A DNA stretch of 64,000 bases, taken from contig CAYFPL010000001.1 of NCBI GenBank assembly GCA_964344935.1, positions 1,364,001-1,428,000 of the forward strand, given 5' to 3'. A program made the translations under genes and the position numbers. Of the stretch, positions 24,224 to 32,858 are shown piece after piece. Position 1 is the stretch's first letter; the number at the start of each line of letters is the position of its first letter. Below the pieces are notes generated by a model. The model worked only from the letters and a program-made list of their open reading frames with translations. It had not been told where the DNA came from and ran no database searches. The DNA comes from GCA-2731375 sp964344935. GTDB lineage: Bacteria > Pseudomonadota > Alphaproteobacteria > GCA-2731375.

Positions 24224-24292
24224 TACAAGGGAGGTGCGGCTCGCCTGAAACCGGAAGCCGCTACTAATTGACTTCGTTTGAAGGGAGTAGCA

Positions 24293-24502
24293 ATGGCTAC
24301 CGGAACAGTGAAGTGGTTCAACCCAACTAAGGGTTATGGATTTATCGAGCCGTCAGACGGTTCGAAAGACGTATTCGTGCATATTTCCGCGGTAGAGCGG
24401 GCCGGCATGCAAAGCCTGCGCGAAGGTCAAAAGGTCGAATTCGAATTGGTCGCCGGCCGGGATGGCCGTTCGGCGGCGGAGAACCTGGTCGCGCAAGACT
24501 AG
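24293..24502 (+). CDS. Cold-shock domain protein
   Basis: A 69-residue CspA-type single-stranded nucleic acid binding protein. Both RNA-binding motifs are present: KGYGFIEP (RNP1) and DVFVHISA (RNP2). It begins MATGTVKWFNPTKG and ends AAENLVAQD. The ATG at 24293 has AAGGGAG upstream; the frame starts 15 bases earlier but without support. A structured leader precedes it and a strong hairpin follows, so it is probably a single-gene unit. Whether it answers to cold cannot be told. Confidence 0.95.
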   Translation: MATGTVKWFNPTKGYGFIEPSDGSKDVFVHISAVERAGMQSLREGQKVEFELVAGRDGRSAAENLVAQD

Positions 24503-24533
24503 AGCGACCTCGTTAGTTCATTAGTGTTTGTGT

Positions 24534-24558
24534 CCGCGGTCGGCTTTTCCGACCGCGG
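24534..24558 (+). terminator. 10-bp hairpin terminator after the cold-shock gene
   Basis: CCGCGGTCGG pairs perfectly with CCGACCGCGG around CTTTT, 31 bp after the cold-shock stop. No T tract follows, so termination may be partial or Rho-assisted. Confidence 0.6.
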
Positions 24559-24626
24559 TCCGCGCTTGTCCGAAATCAACCGGCGCGGTGGCATTTGCCG
24601 CGTGCCCTAGCTGCGAGGCGGTATCC

Positions 24627-24785
24627 ATGGCGCGAAAACCCAACTACAACTTTGAACGCCAGGAGCGGGAACGGCGCAAGGCCGAGAAAAAGGCCGCCAA
24701 GGCCGCGGCCAAGGCGGAACGTGCGGCCCGCGCCAAAGATCCTGACGACGAAACGGACAGCAGCGAAACTTCCGAACCCGAATAG
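24627..24785 (+). CDS. Small highly charged conserved-type protein
   Basis: A 52-residue protein, MARKPNYNFERQERERRKAE at its start, then alternating Lys/Ala repeats and an acidic tail ending SSETSEPE. GAGGCGG lies before the ATG. Short MARKPNYxFER-type proteins recur in Rhodospirillales genomes in my memory, with no known role. The basic helical centre could bind nucleic acid or ribosomes; this is a guess. It is convergent with soxG, 4 bp apart. Confidence 0.7.
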   Translation: MARKPNYNFERQERERRKAEKKAAKAAAKAERAARAKDPDDETDSSETSEPE

Positions 24786-24789
24786 GTCT

Positions 24790-25395
24790 TCACACTTCTG
24801 GGCGGTTGTCCTCAATAGTTTCCCTGACACCGAACTCCAAAGCGGCATCGGCCAGGATACGCCAGGCATAATCAGCAAAACTTCGGCCGACATGGATGTG
24901 ATAGCCACCTTCGGGCTGCCGCCATAGGGTCATGGCAACACCTGCGAGGACGCTACGGGCACACCTGCCCACGGCCATTCCGTCATCATCCAGATCCAAC
25001 GGACAGAGCTTGGCCATGACCTCGTCTGCGCGCGGTCCGGTTAAGGCAATCACCTGTTGTCCATCGCCAATGTCCACGAGGGCATGATGGCAGTTTGTCA
25101 GGGCTACTTTCAGACCATCGCTGATCTCCGTGCCCAGGAGCATCCATTCGCTGGGCCCCAGCCATAGTGCGGTCACCTTGCCGTTGTCGGCAACATGATT
25201 GGCGACAGAGGGAAGATCAAAGCCAAGGGCCGCCCGGCAAGCGCCGAGAAATTCCTTATCATCGCTTTCCCCACGTAGGATCAAAGTGGGGCGATGGGAC
25301 AGGGCCTGCATGGTAACGCCGGCTTCGGCAACATCATGGCCGCCGCGGGTGGCGAGGGCCAGATGGGCGAGGGCTTCGTGGCGCGCTTGGGTCAT
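24790..25395 (-). CDS. soxG: Sarcosine oxidase gamma subunit
   Basis: A 201-residue subunit of the heterotetrameric sarcosine oxidase, which oxidises sarcosine to glycine, with the methyl group passing to tetrahydrofolate. The sequence has the gamma-type stretches ALWLGPSEWMLLG, ALVDIGDGQQVIALTGPRA and a C-terminal YHIHVGRSFADYAWRIL. It is the last gene of soxBDAG; its ATG overlaps the end of soxA by four bases, which suggests coupled translation. Confidence 0.93.
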   Translation of the reverse strand: MTQARHEALAHLALATRGGHDVAEAGVTMQALSHRPTLILRGESDDKEFLGACRAALGFDLPSVANHVADNGKVTALWLGPSEWMLLGTEISDGLKVALTNCHHALVDIGDGQQVIALTGPRADEVMAKLCPLDLDDDGMAVGRCARSVLAGVAMTLWRQPEGGYHIHVGRSFADYAWRILADAALEFGVRETIEDNRPEV

Positions 25396-28391
25396 TTCGC
25401 CCGCTCCCCAGGTTCAAGACATTTCGGCGCCGTCACCTCCGCTGCCACCGCCTGGCCGTCAAAGGCGACGTGAACCGTTTCCCCATGCCGTTCATGCCCA
25501 CCGTCCAAAAGCGCCATGGCGAAGGTGCGGCCCAGATTGGGGCTATTGTAGGACGAAGTAACATGCCCCTGAGCCGGCTGCGGCGGTGTGGGGTCCGTTC
25601 CCATGATCAGTTGCGCCCCTTCCGGCAGGCGCACGGTACGGTCCTTGGGCAGCAGGCCCACCAATTGCGGGCGATTGGTGCGGACGGTGTCGGCGCGGAA
25701 CAACGAACGCTTGCCGAGGAAGTCCTTCTTGCTGCTGACCATGCGGCCCAGGCCCAGGTCATGGGGTGTCACCGTGCCATCAGTCTCCTGGCCTACCATG
25801 ATGAAGCCCACTTCGGCACGCAGCACATGCATGGCCTCGGTCCCAAACGGCGTGATGGCGTATTTCTCCCCCGCTGTCATCAGGGCATTCCAAAGCGCCA
25901 TGCCGTGGCCGGCAGCCACGTTGATCTCGAAAGATAATTCTCCGGTGAAGCCGATGCGGAAAACCCGCGCCGGCAGGCCCGCAACCACACCGTCCTGCCA
26001 AGTCATGTGGGGGAAGGCCTCTGGCGAAAGATCCCAATCCGGACTCAATTCTTTCAGTAACGCCCTGGCATTGGGACCACAGATGGCGGCAACGGCGGAC
26101 TGCTCTGTGGTGGAGGTGCAATAGACCTTCAATTCCGGCCATTCCGTTTGCAGCCAGCTCTCCAGCCAATCCAGCACATGCGCCGCGCCGCCAGTGGTGG
26201 TGGTCATATGGAAATGCCCTTCGCCAAGGAGAGCCGTGACGCCATCATCGAAGATCATGCCGTCTTCGCCCAGCATCAGGCCGTAACGGCAACCGCCCAC
26301 GGCCAGGGCCTTCCAGCCGTTGATATAAACCCGATTCAGAAACTCCGCCGCATCAGGGCCCTGGATGTCGATCTTGCCCAGGGTCGTCGCATCCATGATT
26401 CCCAGGCTATTGCGTGCGGCCAGGACTTCCCGGTCCACGGCCGCCTGCATGTCCTCGCCCGGGCGGGGGAAGTAGTAGGGCCGGTGCCATTGCCCCACTA
26501 GTTCGAATTCCGCGCCATTGGCCTGGTGCCAGCCATGCATGGGTGTTCGCCTGACGGGGTCCAGCAGCGGGCCGATCCGCCGCCCTGCCAGGGCGCCGAT
26601 GGTGACGGGCGCATAGGGCGGGCGGAAAGTCGTATGGCCAACCTCCGGAACGGACACGTCGAGGGCGCCCGCGACGATGCCAAGGGCGTTGATGTTGGAA
26701 GTCCGGCCCTGATCCGTGCCCATGCCGGTAGTGGTGTAACGTTTCACATGCTCGATGGAACGGTAGCCTTCCCGTGCGGCGAGGTGCAGATCGGCAGCGG
26801 TGACGTCGGACTGGAAATCCACGAATGCCTTGCCACCGCCCTTGCTGGGGACATGCCAGATGGGCCGCGGCGGCGTTGCTTCAGGTTCAATATCTGCCTC
26901 GGGCTTGCGGGGGCCCCGACCCCGGCGCCGATGACCTGCATCGTTGGCAGCGGCGTTACCCGCCTCGGCGCCTTGCGCAAGGCAGTCCTGAAGGGCGAAA
27001 TCACCGTTGGCAGCGCCCACCACGCGTACGGCCTGGCGTGCCGGGCCGGGTAGAAAGCAGCCCAAGCCTTCATCCCAGGTCAGTTTGGCGCCGGATTGGG
27101 AAAGGAGATGCAGACTCGGCGTCCAGCCGCCCGACAGGCACAACAGGTCGCAATCCATAAGCCGGCCGGGACCACCGGCCACCTGGCTGCCCGTCTCGTT
27201 CAGCTTGCCGATACGCACGCCGGTCACTTCGCGGCGGCCCTCTACGGCGGTGACGGCCCGGTCGGCCATGACCCTGATACCGACTTCGTCAAGTGCGGAC
27301 AGCCAGCCGAGCGGTGCGGCAGCGCGCAGCTCGACCACCGCGGCCACCTCCATGCCGGCCTTCGCCATGGCAAGGGCGGCCGGATAGGCGCTGTCATTGT
27401 TGGTGAACAAAACCGCCCGCTGCCCTGGTTTCACGCCGAAACGGTTGATATAGGTCTGCACCGCTGCCGCTGTCATGACACCGGGGCGGTCGTTGTTGGC
27501 CAAGACAAGCGGTCGTTCCAGGGCGCCGGTCGCCAGCACCACCTGTTTCGCACGCACTTGCCAAAGGCGCTGACGCGGCCGATGCGGCTCAGGCTCGGCT
27601 AGGTGGTCGGCAACCCGTTGCAGCATTGTAAGGGCATTGTGGTCGTAGTAGCCGGCAACTGTGGTACGGGGGAGAAGCCGCACATTGTCCGCCTTTTCCA
27701 GTTCGGCGATGATCGACCCGGCCCAGTCCATGCCCGGCGCGCCGTCAATGTGCTGGCCGTTGCCGAGTAGGGCGCCGCCCAATTCCAGGCCTTCGTCAGC
27801 CAGGATCACCCTGGCGCCGGTGCGGGCCGCCATCCGCGCCGCCGATAGACCAGCGGGGCCGCCGCCCACCACCAGCACATCGCAATGGGCGTATTGCTTT
27901 TCGTACCGGTCGGGGTCCGCTTCCATAGCGGCGCGGCCTAGCCCCGCCATGCGCCGGATCACGGTCTCATAGGCCGGCCACATGTTCGCCGGCCACATAA
28001 ATGTCTTGTAATAGAAGCCGGCGGGAAACAGCGGCGAAAGACGGTCGTTGATCGCGCCCACATCGAACCGCAGATTGGGCCAACGGTTCTGGCTTTCCGA
28101 CACCAGACCATCAAACAGCGCTGCCTCCGTCGCGCGCACGTTGGGTTCCGCCCGGCCGCCGGTGCGCAGACGCACCAGGCCATTAGGTTCTTCCCCCCCG
28201 GCCGCCATCAGGCTACGGGGTCGATGGTATTTGAAGCTGCGCCCGACCAGGCGGACGCCATTGGCAATCAGGGCGGAGGCCAAAGTGTCCCCATGAAAAC
28301 CCTTCATGGTCTCCCCATCGAAGCGAAAACTTAGAGGTTTCGCGCGGTCAATGCGGCCACCTTCGGGCAGGCGGTTGATCTGCTCCCTCAT
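25392..28391 (-). CDS. soxA: Sarcosine oxidase alpha subunit
   Basis: The 999-residue large subunit. The N-terminus has a ferredoxin-like fold without cluster cysteines (RFDGETMKGFHGDTLASALI). The NAD-binding fold is near residue 170 (DVLVVGGGPAGLSAARMAAR), with a second dinucleotide region around ATGALERPLVLANNDRPG. The C-terminal 400 residues are the folate-binding aminomethyltransferase domain (NSLGIMDATTLGKIDIQGPD, RIGFTGELSFEINV, LRAEVGFIMVGQETDG). Four-base overlaps join it to soxD and soxG. In this complex the methyl carbon is captured as methylene-THF. Confidence 0.97.
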   Translation of the reverse strand: MREQINRLPEGGRIDRAKPLSFRFDGETMKGFHGDTLASALIANGVRLVGRSFKYHRPRSLMAAGGEEPNGLVRLRTGGRAEPNVRATEAALFDGLVSESQNRWPNLRFDVGAINDRLSPLFPAGFYYKTFMWPANMWPAYETVIRRMAGLGRAAMEADPDRYEKQYAHCDVLVVGGGPAGLSAARMAARTGARVILADEGLELGGALLGNGQHIDGAPGMDWAGSIIAELEKADNVRLLPRTTVAGYYDHNALTMLQRVADHLAEPEPHRPRQRLWQVRAKQVVLATGALERPLVLANNDRPGVMTAAAVQTYINRFGVKPGQRAVLFTNNDSAYPAALAMAKAGMEVAAVVELRAAAPLGWLSALDEVGIRVMADRAVTAVEGRREVTGVRIGKLNETGSQVAGGPGRLMDCDLLCLSGGWTPSLHLLSQSGAKLTWDEGLGCFLPGPARQAVRVVGAANGDFALQDCLAQGAEAGNAAANDAGHRRRGRGPRKPEADIEPEATPPRPIWHVPSKGGGKAFVDFQSDVTAADLHLAAREGYRSIEHVKRYTTTGMGTDQGRTSNINALGIVAGALDVSVPEVGHTTFRPPYAPVTIGALAGRRIGPLLDPVRRTPMHGWHQANGAEFELVGQWHRPYYFPRPGEDMQAAVDREVLAARNSLGIMDATTLGKIDIQGPDAAEFLNRVYINGWKALAVGGCRYGLMLGEDGMIFDDGVTALLGEGHFHMTTTTGGAAHVLDWLESWLQTEWPELKVYCTSTTEQSAVAAICGPNARALLKELSPDWDLSPEAFPHMTWQDGVVAGLPARVFRIGFTGELSFEINVAAGHGMALWNALMTAGEKYAITPFGTEAMHVLRAEVGFIMVGQETDGTVTPHDLGLGRMVSSKKDFLGKRSLFRADTVRTNRPQLVGLLPKDRTVRLPEGAQLIMGTDPTPPQPAQGHVTSSYNSPNLGRTFAMALLDGGHERHGETVHVAFDGQAVAAEVTAPKCLEPGERAK

Positions 28392-28669
28392 CCGCCCAGC
28401 TCCGGCTTGTCTTCGCCAACCCGATAGATTGCTAGGATTTCATGGCTGACCGTATCGCGGACCACGTTGAACCAGCGGCCGCAACCATGACCATGGCGCC
28501 AGCGTTCGTAGTAGACACCCTTCTGGTTCGAACGCATAAAGACGTAGTCACCCCAGGCCAGATCATCCATGTCCTCGGAATTCAAGGGCCGGACGATGTG
28601 GCCTTCGCCGCCACAGGAGAACTCCTCCTCGGAACGGGGGCCGCACCAGGGACAGGCCAACAACAGCAT
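28388..28669 (-). CDS. soxD: Sarcosine oxidase delta subunit
   Basis: A 93-residue zinc-binding subunit. It starts MLLLACPWCGPRSEEEFSCG, with Cys6 and Cys9 as zinc ligands, and continues GHIVRP, then WGDYVFMRSNQKGVYYERW, and HGCGRWFNVVRDT near the end supplies the other ligands. The length is normal. It overlaps soxB by one base and soxA by four. Confidence 0.95.
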   Translation of the reverse strand: MLLLACPWCGPRSEEEFSCGGEGHIVRPLNSEDMDDLAWGDYVFMRSNQKGVYYERWRHGHGCGRWFNVVRDTVSHEILAIYRVGEDKPELGG

Positions 28670-29919
28670 CAGTGAGCCACCGCCGCCGCGCCGTGCTCGG
28701 CCACCAGGGCGCCGGAATAGAAGCGATCCAAGGCAAACGGGGCATTAATGGGGTGCGGTTCCCCCTTGGCCAGAGTATGGGCGAACAGGTGGCCGGAGCC
28801 TGGCGTCGCCTTGAATCCGCCCGTGCCCCAACCACAGTTGAAATACAAACCTTCAACAGGGGTCGCGGATAGGATCGGGCTGGCGTCTGGGCAAATATCC
28901 ACGATGCCCGCCCATTGCCGCATCATTTTCAGGCGGGATGTGATGGGGAACAGCTCCACCACGGCCCGGATGGTCTCCTCGATCACCGGCATGCTGCCGC
29001 GCTGGGCATAGGAATTATACGGATCGATGCCGGCGCCAATCACCAATTCGCCCTTATCGGACTGGCTCATATAGGCATGCACCTTGTTCGACATGACCAC
29101 CGTGGGCATGACCGGCTTTATGGGTTCCGAGACCAGGGCCTGAAGGGGGTGGCTGTCCAGCGGCAGGCGGATGCCGGCCATGGCCGCCAAGACCGAGGAA
29201 TGGCCGGCGGCGACAACGCCCACCCGCGGCGTGCTGATATCGCCCTGGCTGGTTTTTACGCCTTCGATACGGCCGTCCTTGATGTCGAAACCCGTGACCT
29301 CGCAGTTCTGGATGATGTCCGCGCCATGTTTGTCGGCGCCCCTGGCATAACCCCAAGCCACCGCGTCATGGCGGGCGACGCCGGCCCGGCGTTGTAGCGT
29401 GCCGCCCAGGACCGGATAGCGGATGTCGGGATCAAGATTGAGGATGGGGCAGATTTCCGATAATTGCGTCGGCCCGACCCATTCCGCGTCCACGCCGGCC
29501 AACTGGTTGGCATAGATGCGCCGGCGCAGTTCCCGCTCCTCGTGCGGGTCGTGGGCCAGATTGATGACACCGCGGGGCGAGAACATGACATTGAAGTTCA
29601 GTTCCTGGCTCAGCCCCTCCCACAGTTTCAGGGCATGGTCGTAGATTGCCGCGCTTTCCGGGTTCAGATAGTTGGAGCGGACGATGGTGGTATTGCGCCC
29701 TGTATTGCCACCTCCGATCCAGCCCTTTTCCAACACCGCGATGTCGTGCATGCCGTGGCGCTTGGCCAGATAATAGGCGGTGGCGAGGCCATGGCCGCCA
29801 CCGCCAACAATCACTGCATCATACGAAGGCTTCGGTTTTGGACTGCGCCAAGCCTGCGGCCAATCGCGATGGCGCCGCAATGCATTGCGCGCAAGGGCGA
29901 AGATCGAATATTTTGCCAT
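28669..29919 (-). CDS. soxB: Sarcosine oxidase beta subunit
   Basis: The 416-residue catalytic flavoprotein subunit, which holds FAD and covalent FMN. It has DAVIVGGGGHGLATAYYLAK near residue 33, ending in an acidic residue (AVLEKG), then GGGNTGRNTTIVRSNYL and, near the C-terminus, GLYFNCGWGTGGFKATPGSG. The first gene of soxBDAG; it starts at an ATG at 29919 in a 63-bp gap divergent from the crotonase gene. No glyA or purU lies beside it, unlike in many sox operons. Confidence 0.96.
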   Translation of the reverse strand: MAKYSIFALARNALRRHRDWPQAWRSPKPKPSYDAVIVGGGGHGLATAYYLAKRHGMHDIAVLEKGWIGGGNTGRNTTIVRSNYLNPESAAIYDHALKLWEGLSQELNFNVMFSPRGVINLAHDPHEERELRRRIYANQLAGVDAEWVGPTQLSEICPILNLDPDIRYPVLGGTLQRRAGVARHDAVAWGYARGADKHGADIIQNCEVTGFDIKDGRIEGVKTSQGDISTPRVGVVAAGHSSVLAAMAGIRLPLDSHPLQALVSEPIKPVMPTVVMSNKVHAYMSQSDKGELVIGAGIDPYNSYAQRGSMPVIEETIRAVVELFPITSRLKMMRQWAGIVDICPDASPILSATPVEGLYFNCGWGTGGFKATPGSGHLFAHTLAKGEPHPINAPFALDRFYSGALVAEHGAAAVAH

Positions 29920-29982
29920 GCCTTTGCCGAATACCCCCGGTACAAATCAAGGGCATCTTACAGCGCTTTGGAAAGGCCCACC

Positions 29983-30768
29983 ATGAGTAACGATCCGATC
30001 TATATGACCAAGAATGGCGAAATCGCCGAAATCGTCCTGAACCGGCCGGACAAGCTGAACGCCCTCAATGCCGAGGTTTGGCAGGGCATCATCGATCTGT
30101 TCGGCGAGGCCGGCGCGGACGAAGCGGTCAAGGTAGTGATCCTGCGCTCCAGCGCGCCCAGGGCCTTTGCAGCCGGCGCGGATATCTCGGAATTTCCGGT
30201 TGTGCACGCAACGCCAGAAAGCGCGGCGGCGTATCATGACAAAATCCGCACCGCTTATGACGCCATTGCCTCCCTGAACAAGCCGACCATCGCCATGGTG
30301 CGGGGGGTCTGTTTCGGCGGCGGTTGTGCCATCGCGCTGAACTGCGATCTGCGCTATGCGGATACCACATCGAGATTTTGCATCCCGCCGGCCCGCCTGG
30401 GCATCGCCTATAGCCTTTCGGAAACCAAACGCCTGGCCGACCTGATCGGGCCGTCCCGGGCCAAGGAGATGCTGATGGGGGCCAAGGTTATCGAGGCGCC
30501 GGAAGCGCTGTCCATCGGCCTGGCCACGCGCCTGTTCGAGCCTGAGGAGCTGGAGGCGGAAACCTTTGCCTTCGCCGAGAACCTCTGCAATCTGTCCCAA
30601 TTCACCATCCGCGCCGTAAAGACCATGGTGGGTGAGATTCTAGACGGCGCGGTGGATGAGACCGAAACCTCCCGCCGTCTTCGCGCGGAGGGCTTCCAGG
30701 GCGCCGACTACATCGAAGGCCGCGATGCCTTTCTGGAGAAACGTAAGGCGACCTTCACGTACCGCTAG
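29983..30768 (+). CDS. Crotonase-superfamily protein (enoyl-CoA hydratase-like) lacking both hydratase glutamates
   Basis: A 261-residue protein with the crotonase fold: EIVLNRPDKLNALN, the oxyanion loops FAAGADISEF and RGVCFGGGCAIALNCDLRYA, and IPPARLGIAYSLSETKRL. True hydratases have Glu in GGGCE and in PE-x-LG; here these positions are Ala (GGGCA) and Pro/Ala (IPPARLG). So water addition is doubtful, and a decarboxylase, isomerase or thioesterase role is more likely. The start is at 29983, divergent from soxB. A hairpin follows the stop. Confidence 0.87.
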   Translation: MSNDPIYMTKNGEIAEIVLNRPDKLNALNAEVWQGIIDLFGEAGADEAVKVVILRSSAPRAFAAGADISEFPVVHATPESAAAYHDKIRTAYDAIASLNKPTIAMVRGVCFGGGCAIALNCDLRYADTTSRFCIPPARLGIAYSLSETKRLADLIGPSRAKEMLMGAKVIEAPEALSIGLATRLFEPEELEAETFAFAENLCNLSQFTIRAVKTMVGEILDGAVDETETSRRLRAEGFQGADYIEGRDAFLEKRKATFTYR

Positions 30769-30775
30769 AGTAACC

Positions 30776-30793
30776 CGCGTCCTATCGGACGCG
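30776..30793 (+). terminator. 7-bp hairpin after the crotonase gene
   Basis: CGCGTCC-TATC-GGACGCG is a perfect small stem eight bases after the crotonase stop. No T tract follows. It separates this gene from the convergent lysR side. Confidence 0.45.
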
Positions 30794-30800
30794 CCGTGCG

Positions 30801-30902
30801 CTAGTCGTTGCCAGGCGGCAGTTGGAAGTCCTGGATCTGTTCAGAGACCTGACGGCTGAATTCGATCGCAGCTATGCCGTCTGCGACTTTGCTGCAGGGC
30901 TG
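30801..30902 (-). pseudogene. C-terminal remnant of a second amidase gene
   Basis: Directly after the lysR stop, and in its frame, 33 codons run to a TAG. They end AAIEFSRQVSEQIQDFQLPP then GND, clearly like the end of the intact amidase 2 kb away (AIEFCRLVSEQIQGFQPPPG, FD). The DNA is also similar, for example CTGGATCTGTTCAGA in both, but with many changes, so this is an old paralogue and not a recent copy. The rest of that amidase is gone; lysR now adjoins the scar. Confidence 0.75.
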
Positions 30903-31808
30903 TTAGGAGTTCTGGCGGTAGCGGGCGGAAACACGCTCTAAGCCGGCACCCAAATAATCAAACACCCGGCGGACTCGGCGGGAGGTTCTTAACTCGGCGT
31001 GGGCGGCCAGCCAGACGGGTATGGTTGGCAATATCAGATCCGGGAACAGGCGTTGCACCGCCAGTTCGTTTTCGCCGATCGAGAGTTGGTTGAAACCAAT
31101 GCCCCAGCCCGCCAAGACCATGCGCCAAGCTGCGACCTGATTGTCGGTTCGGAAAGAAAAGAAGTCCCGGCTGACATTGACGCCAGCCTCGCGGAAACCC
31201 CGGATGATCTGCTCGCCACGGTCATAACCCACCACATCATGATCCAATATGTCATTGAGTTTTTCAGGCCTACCGGTCCTGGCCAGGTATTCATTGGCGG
31301 CATAGATTCCAACCCCCAGATCGGCGACCTTGCGGGCGATGATATCCGCCTGAGTGGGTTGAAACATACGCACGGCAATATCGGCGTCCCGGCGCAGCAG
31401 GTTTTCCGTCCGGTCCGAGGCCACTAGTTCTATCTGGATCTCCGGCTCCGCCAGGTGCAATTCGGCGAGAATATCCGGCAGAACGTATGTCGCCATGATC
31501 TCGGAGGCTGTGATGCGAATGGTGCCCGCAATGGCCTCCGCCCGGCCCTGAGCGGCCAGGGCGAGCTGGTTGGCTGCCGCCGTCATGGGCTGGGCCCTCT
31601 CTAACAGATCCGCGCCTGTAGGGGTCAGTTCCAACCCGCCGGGAACGCGGTCGAACAGGCGCACGCCCAAATCGGATTCCAAAGCGCCGATATGCCGGCC
31701 CATGGTCGGCTGACTGCCGCCCAAGACCCGCGCTGCGCCAGATAGTGATCCCGCATCGGCGACGGCCAGGAATGATTGTAAATGTGTCCAATCGAGCGGT
31801 TTTGCCAT
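30903..31808 (-). CDS. LysR family transcriptional regulator
   Basis: A 301-residue regulator. The N-terminal winged helix (residues about 6-65) reads LQSFLAVADAGSLSGAARVLG then SQPTMGRHIGALESDLGVRLF, a typical LTTR pattern. The effector domain follows, with TIRITASEIMATYVLPDIL. It is divergent from the epimerase gene across a 107-bp AT-rich region, the usual layout for a LysR protein controlling its neighbour. Effector unknown. Immediately after its stop lies an amidase remnant, so its 3' flank was rearranged. Confidence 0.93.
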   Translation of the reverse strand: MAKPLDWTHLQSFLAVADAGSLSGAARVLGGSQPTMGRHIGALESDLGVRLFDRVPGGLELTPTGADLLERAQPMTAAANQLALAAQGRAEAIAGTIRITASEIMATYVLPDILAELHLAEPEIQIELVASDRTENLLRRDADIAVRMFQPTQADIIARKVADLGVGIYAANEYLARTGRPEKLNDILDHDVVGYDRGEQIIRGFREAGVNVSRDFFSFRTDNQVAAWRMVLAGWGIGFNQLSIGENELAVQRLFPDLILPTIPVWLAAHAELRTSRRVRRVFDYLGAGLERVSARYRQNS

Positions 31809-31915
31809 GTCTATACAAAAATGAATATCAAAGTGTCATTTTTTCACAGTTCTCATTCAAATATTGATCTCTAAGTTTTCCTCATGCAAGGACAATCATT
31901 TGGAGATGAAAAAAA

Positions 31916-32833
31916 ATGTCAGGCGAAGTAATCGTTCTCGGCGCCAATGGGCGGTTCGGGCGTGCGGCGGTCGAGGCATTCCATCGATCCGGCTGGCGGG
32001 TGCGTACGTTCTCGCGCGGCCCAATAGAGTCTCTGGCCGTCCATCAGATCATCGGTGACGCTTTCGATCCGGATGCGGTCAGCAAAGCGGCGAGCGGTTG
32101 CGATGTCATCATCAATGCCCTCAACCCACCCTATCCACGCTGGCAGCGGGACCTTCCTCGGCTCACCCATGCCGTTGTCCGGGCGGCGATGCACACAGGC
32201 GCGGCCGTCATGCTGCCCGGCAACGTTTATAACTATGGCGCTCATATGCCCCCGGTTCTGACCGAGATCACGGTGCAGCGCCCTACCACGCGCAAAGGCT
32301 TTTTGCGGGTCGAGATGGAGGCAGCCTATCGGGACGCTGCCGTGCCCACCATCGTTCTGCGCGGGGGGGATTTCATTGAGCGGCAGGTGACCGGCAACTG
32401 GTTCGACAGCCAGATCACCAAGAACGTGGAGAAGGGTATGGTGATGTATCCTGGCCCCCTAGACCAAACCCATGCCTGGGCCTATCTACCCGACATGGCC
32501 CGTGCCATGGCCGGTCTGGCAGCGAAACGTGAGGCTTTCGGCATTTTCGAGGAATTTGGCTTTCCGGGCTACAGCCTGACCGGCCGGGAGCTGGTGGACG
32601 CAATATCCCGAGCCATGGACCTTCCCATGAAAACCAAAGACCTGCCCTGGCCCCTTATTCGCCTTCTGGGCCTGGCCTGGCCGCAAATGCGGGAGGTGGC
32701 GGAAATGGCCTATCTTTGGCACACCCCACACGCCATAGACGGCGCCAAACTGGCTGCCGCCTTGCCCGAATTCCAGGCGACACCCGCGTCCGAAGCAATC
32801 CTGAAAGCCCTAGATCAACATGGTTCAGATTGA
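31916..32833 (+). CDS. NAD-dependent epimerase/NAD(P)-binding Rossmann protein
   Basis: A 305-residue atypical SDR. The glycine motif is at the very start (VIVLGANGRFGRAAVEAF), followed by RTFSRGP, which suggests NADP preference. CDVIINALNPPYPRW and MLPGNVYNYG replace the common active-site strands; Tyr-x3-Lys is not obvious (YNYGAHM). The C-terminal half resembles substrate-binding domains of this group (TGRELVDAISRAMDLP). AGATGAAAAAAA lies upstream of the ATG. Probably controlled by the divergent LysR protein. Substrate unknown. Confidence 0.82.
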   Translation: MSGEVIVLGANGRFGRAAVEAFHRSGWRVRTFSRGPIESLAVHQIIGDAFDPDAVSKAASGCDVIINALNPPYPRWQRDLPRLTHAVVRAAMHTGAAVMLPGNVYNYGAHMPPVLTEITVQRPTTRKGFLRVEMEAAYRDAAVPTIVLRGGDFIERQVTGNWFDSQITKNVEKGMVMYPGPLDQTHAWAYLPDMARAMAGLAAKREAFGIFEEFGFPGYSLTGRELVDAISRAMDLPMKTKDLPWPLIRLLGLAWPQMREVAEMAYLWHTPHAIDGAKLAAALPEFQATPASEAILKALDQHGSD

Positions 32834-32858
32834 ATCAATCTGCACTCATAAAGTTGAT

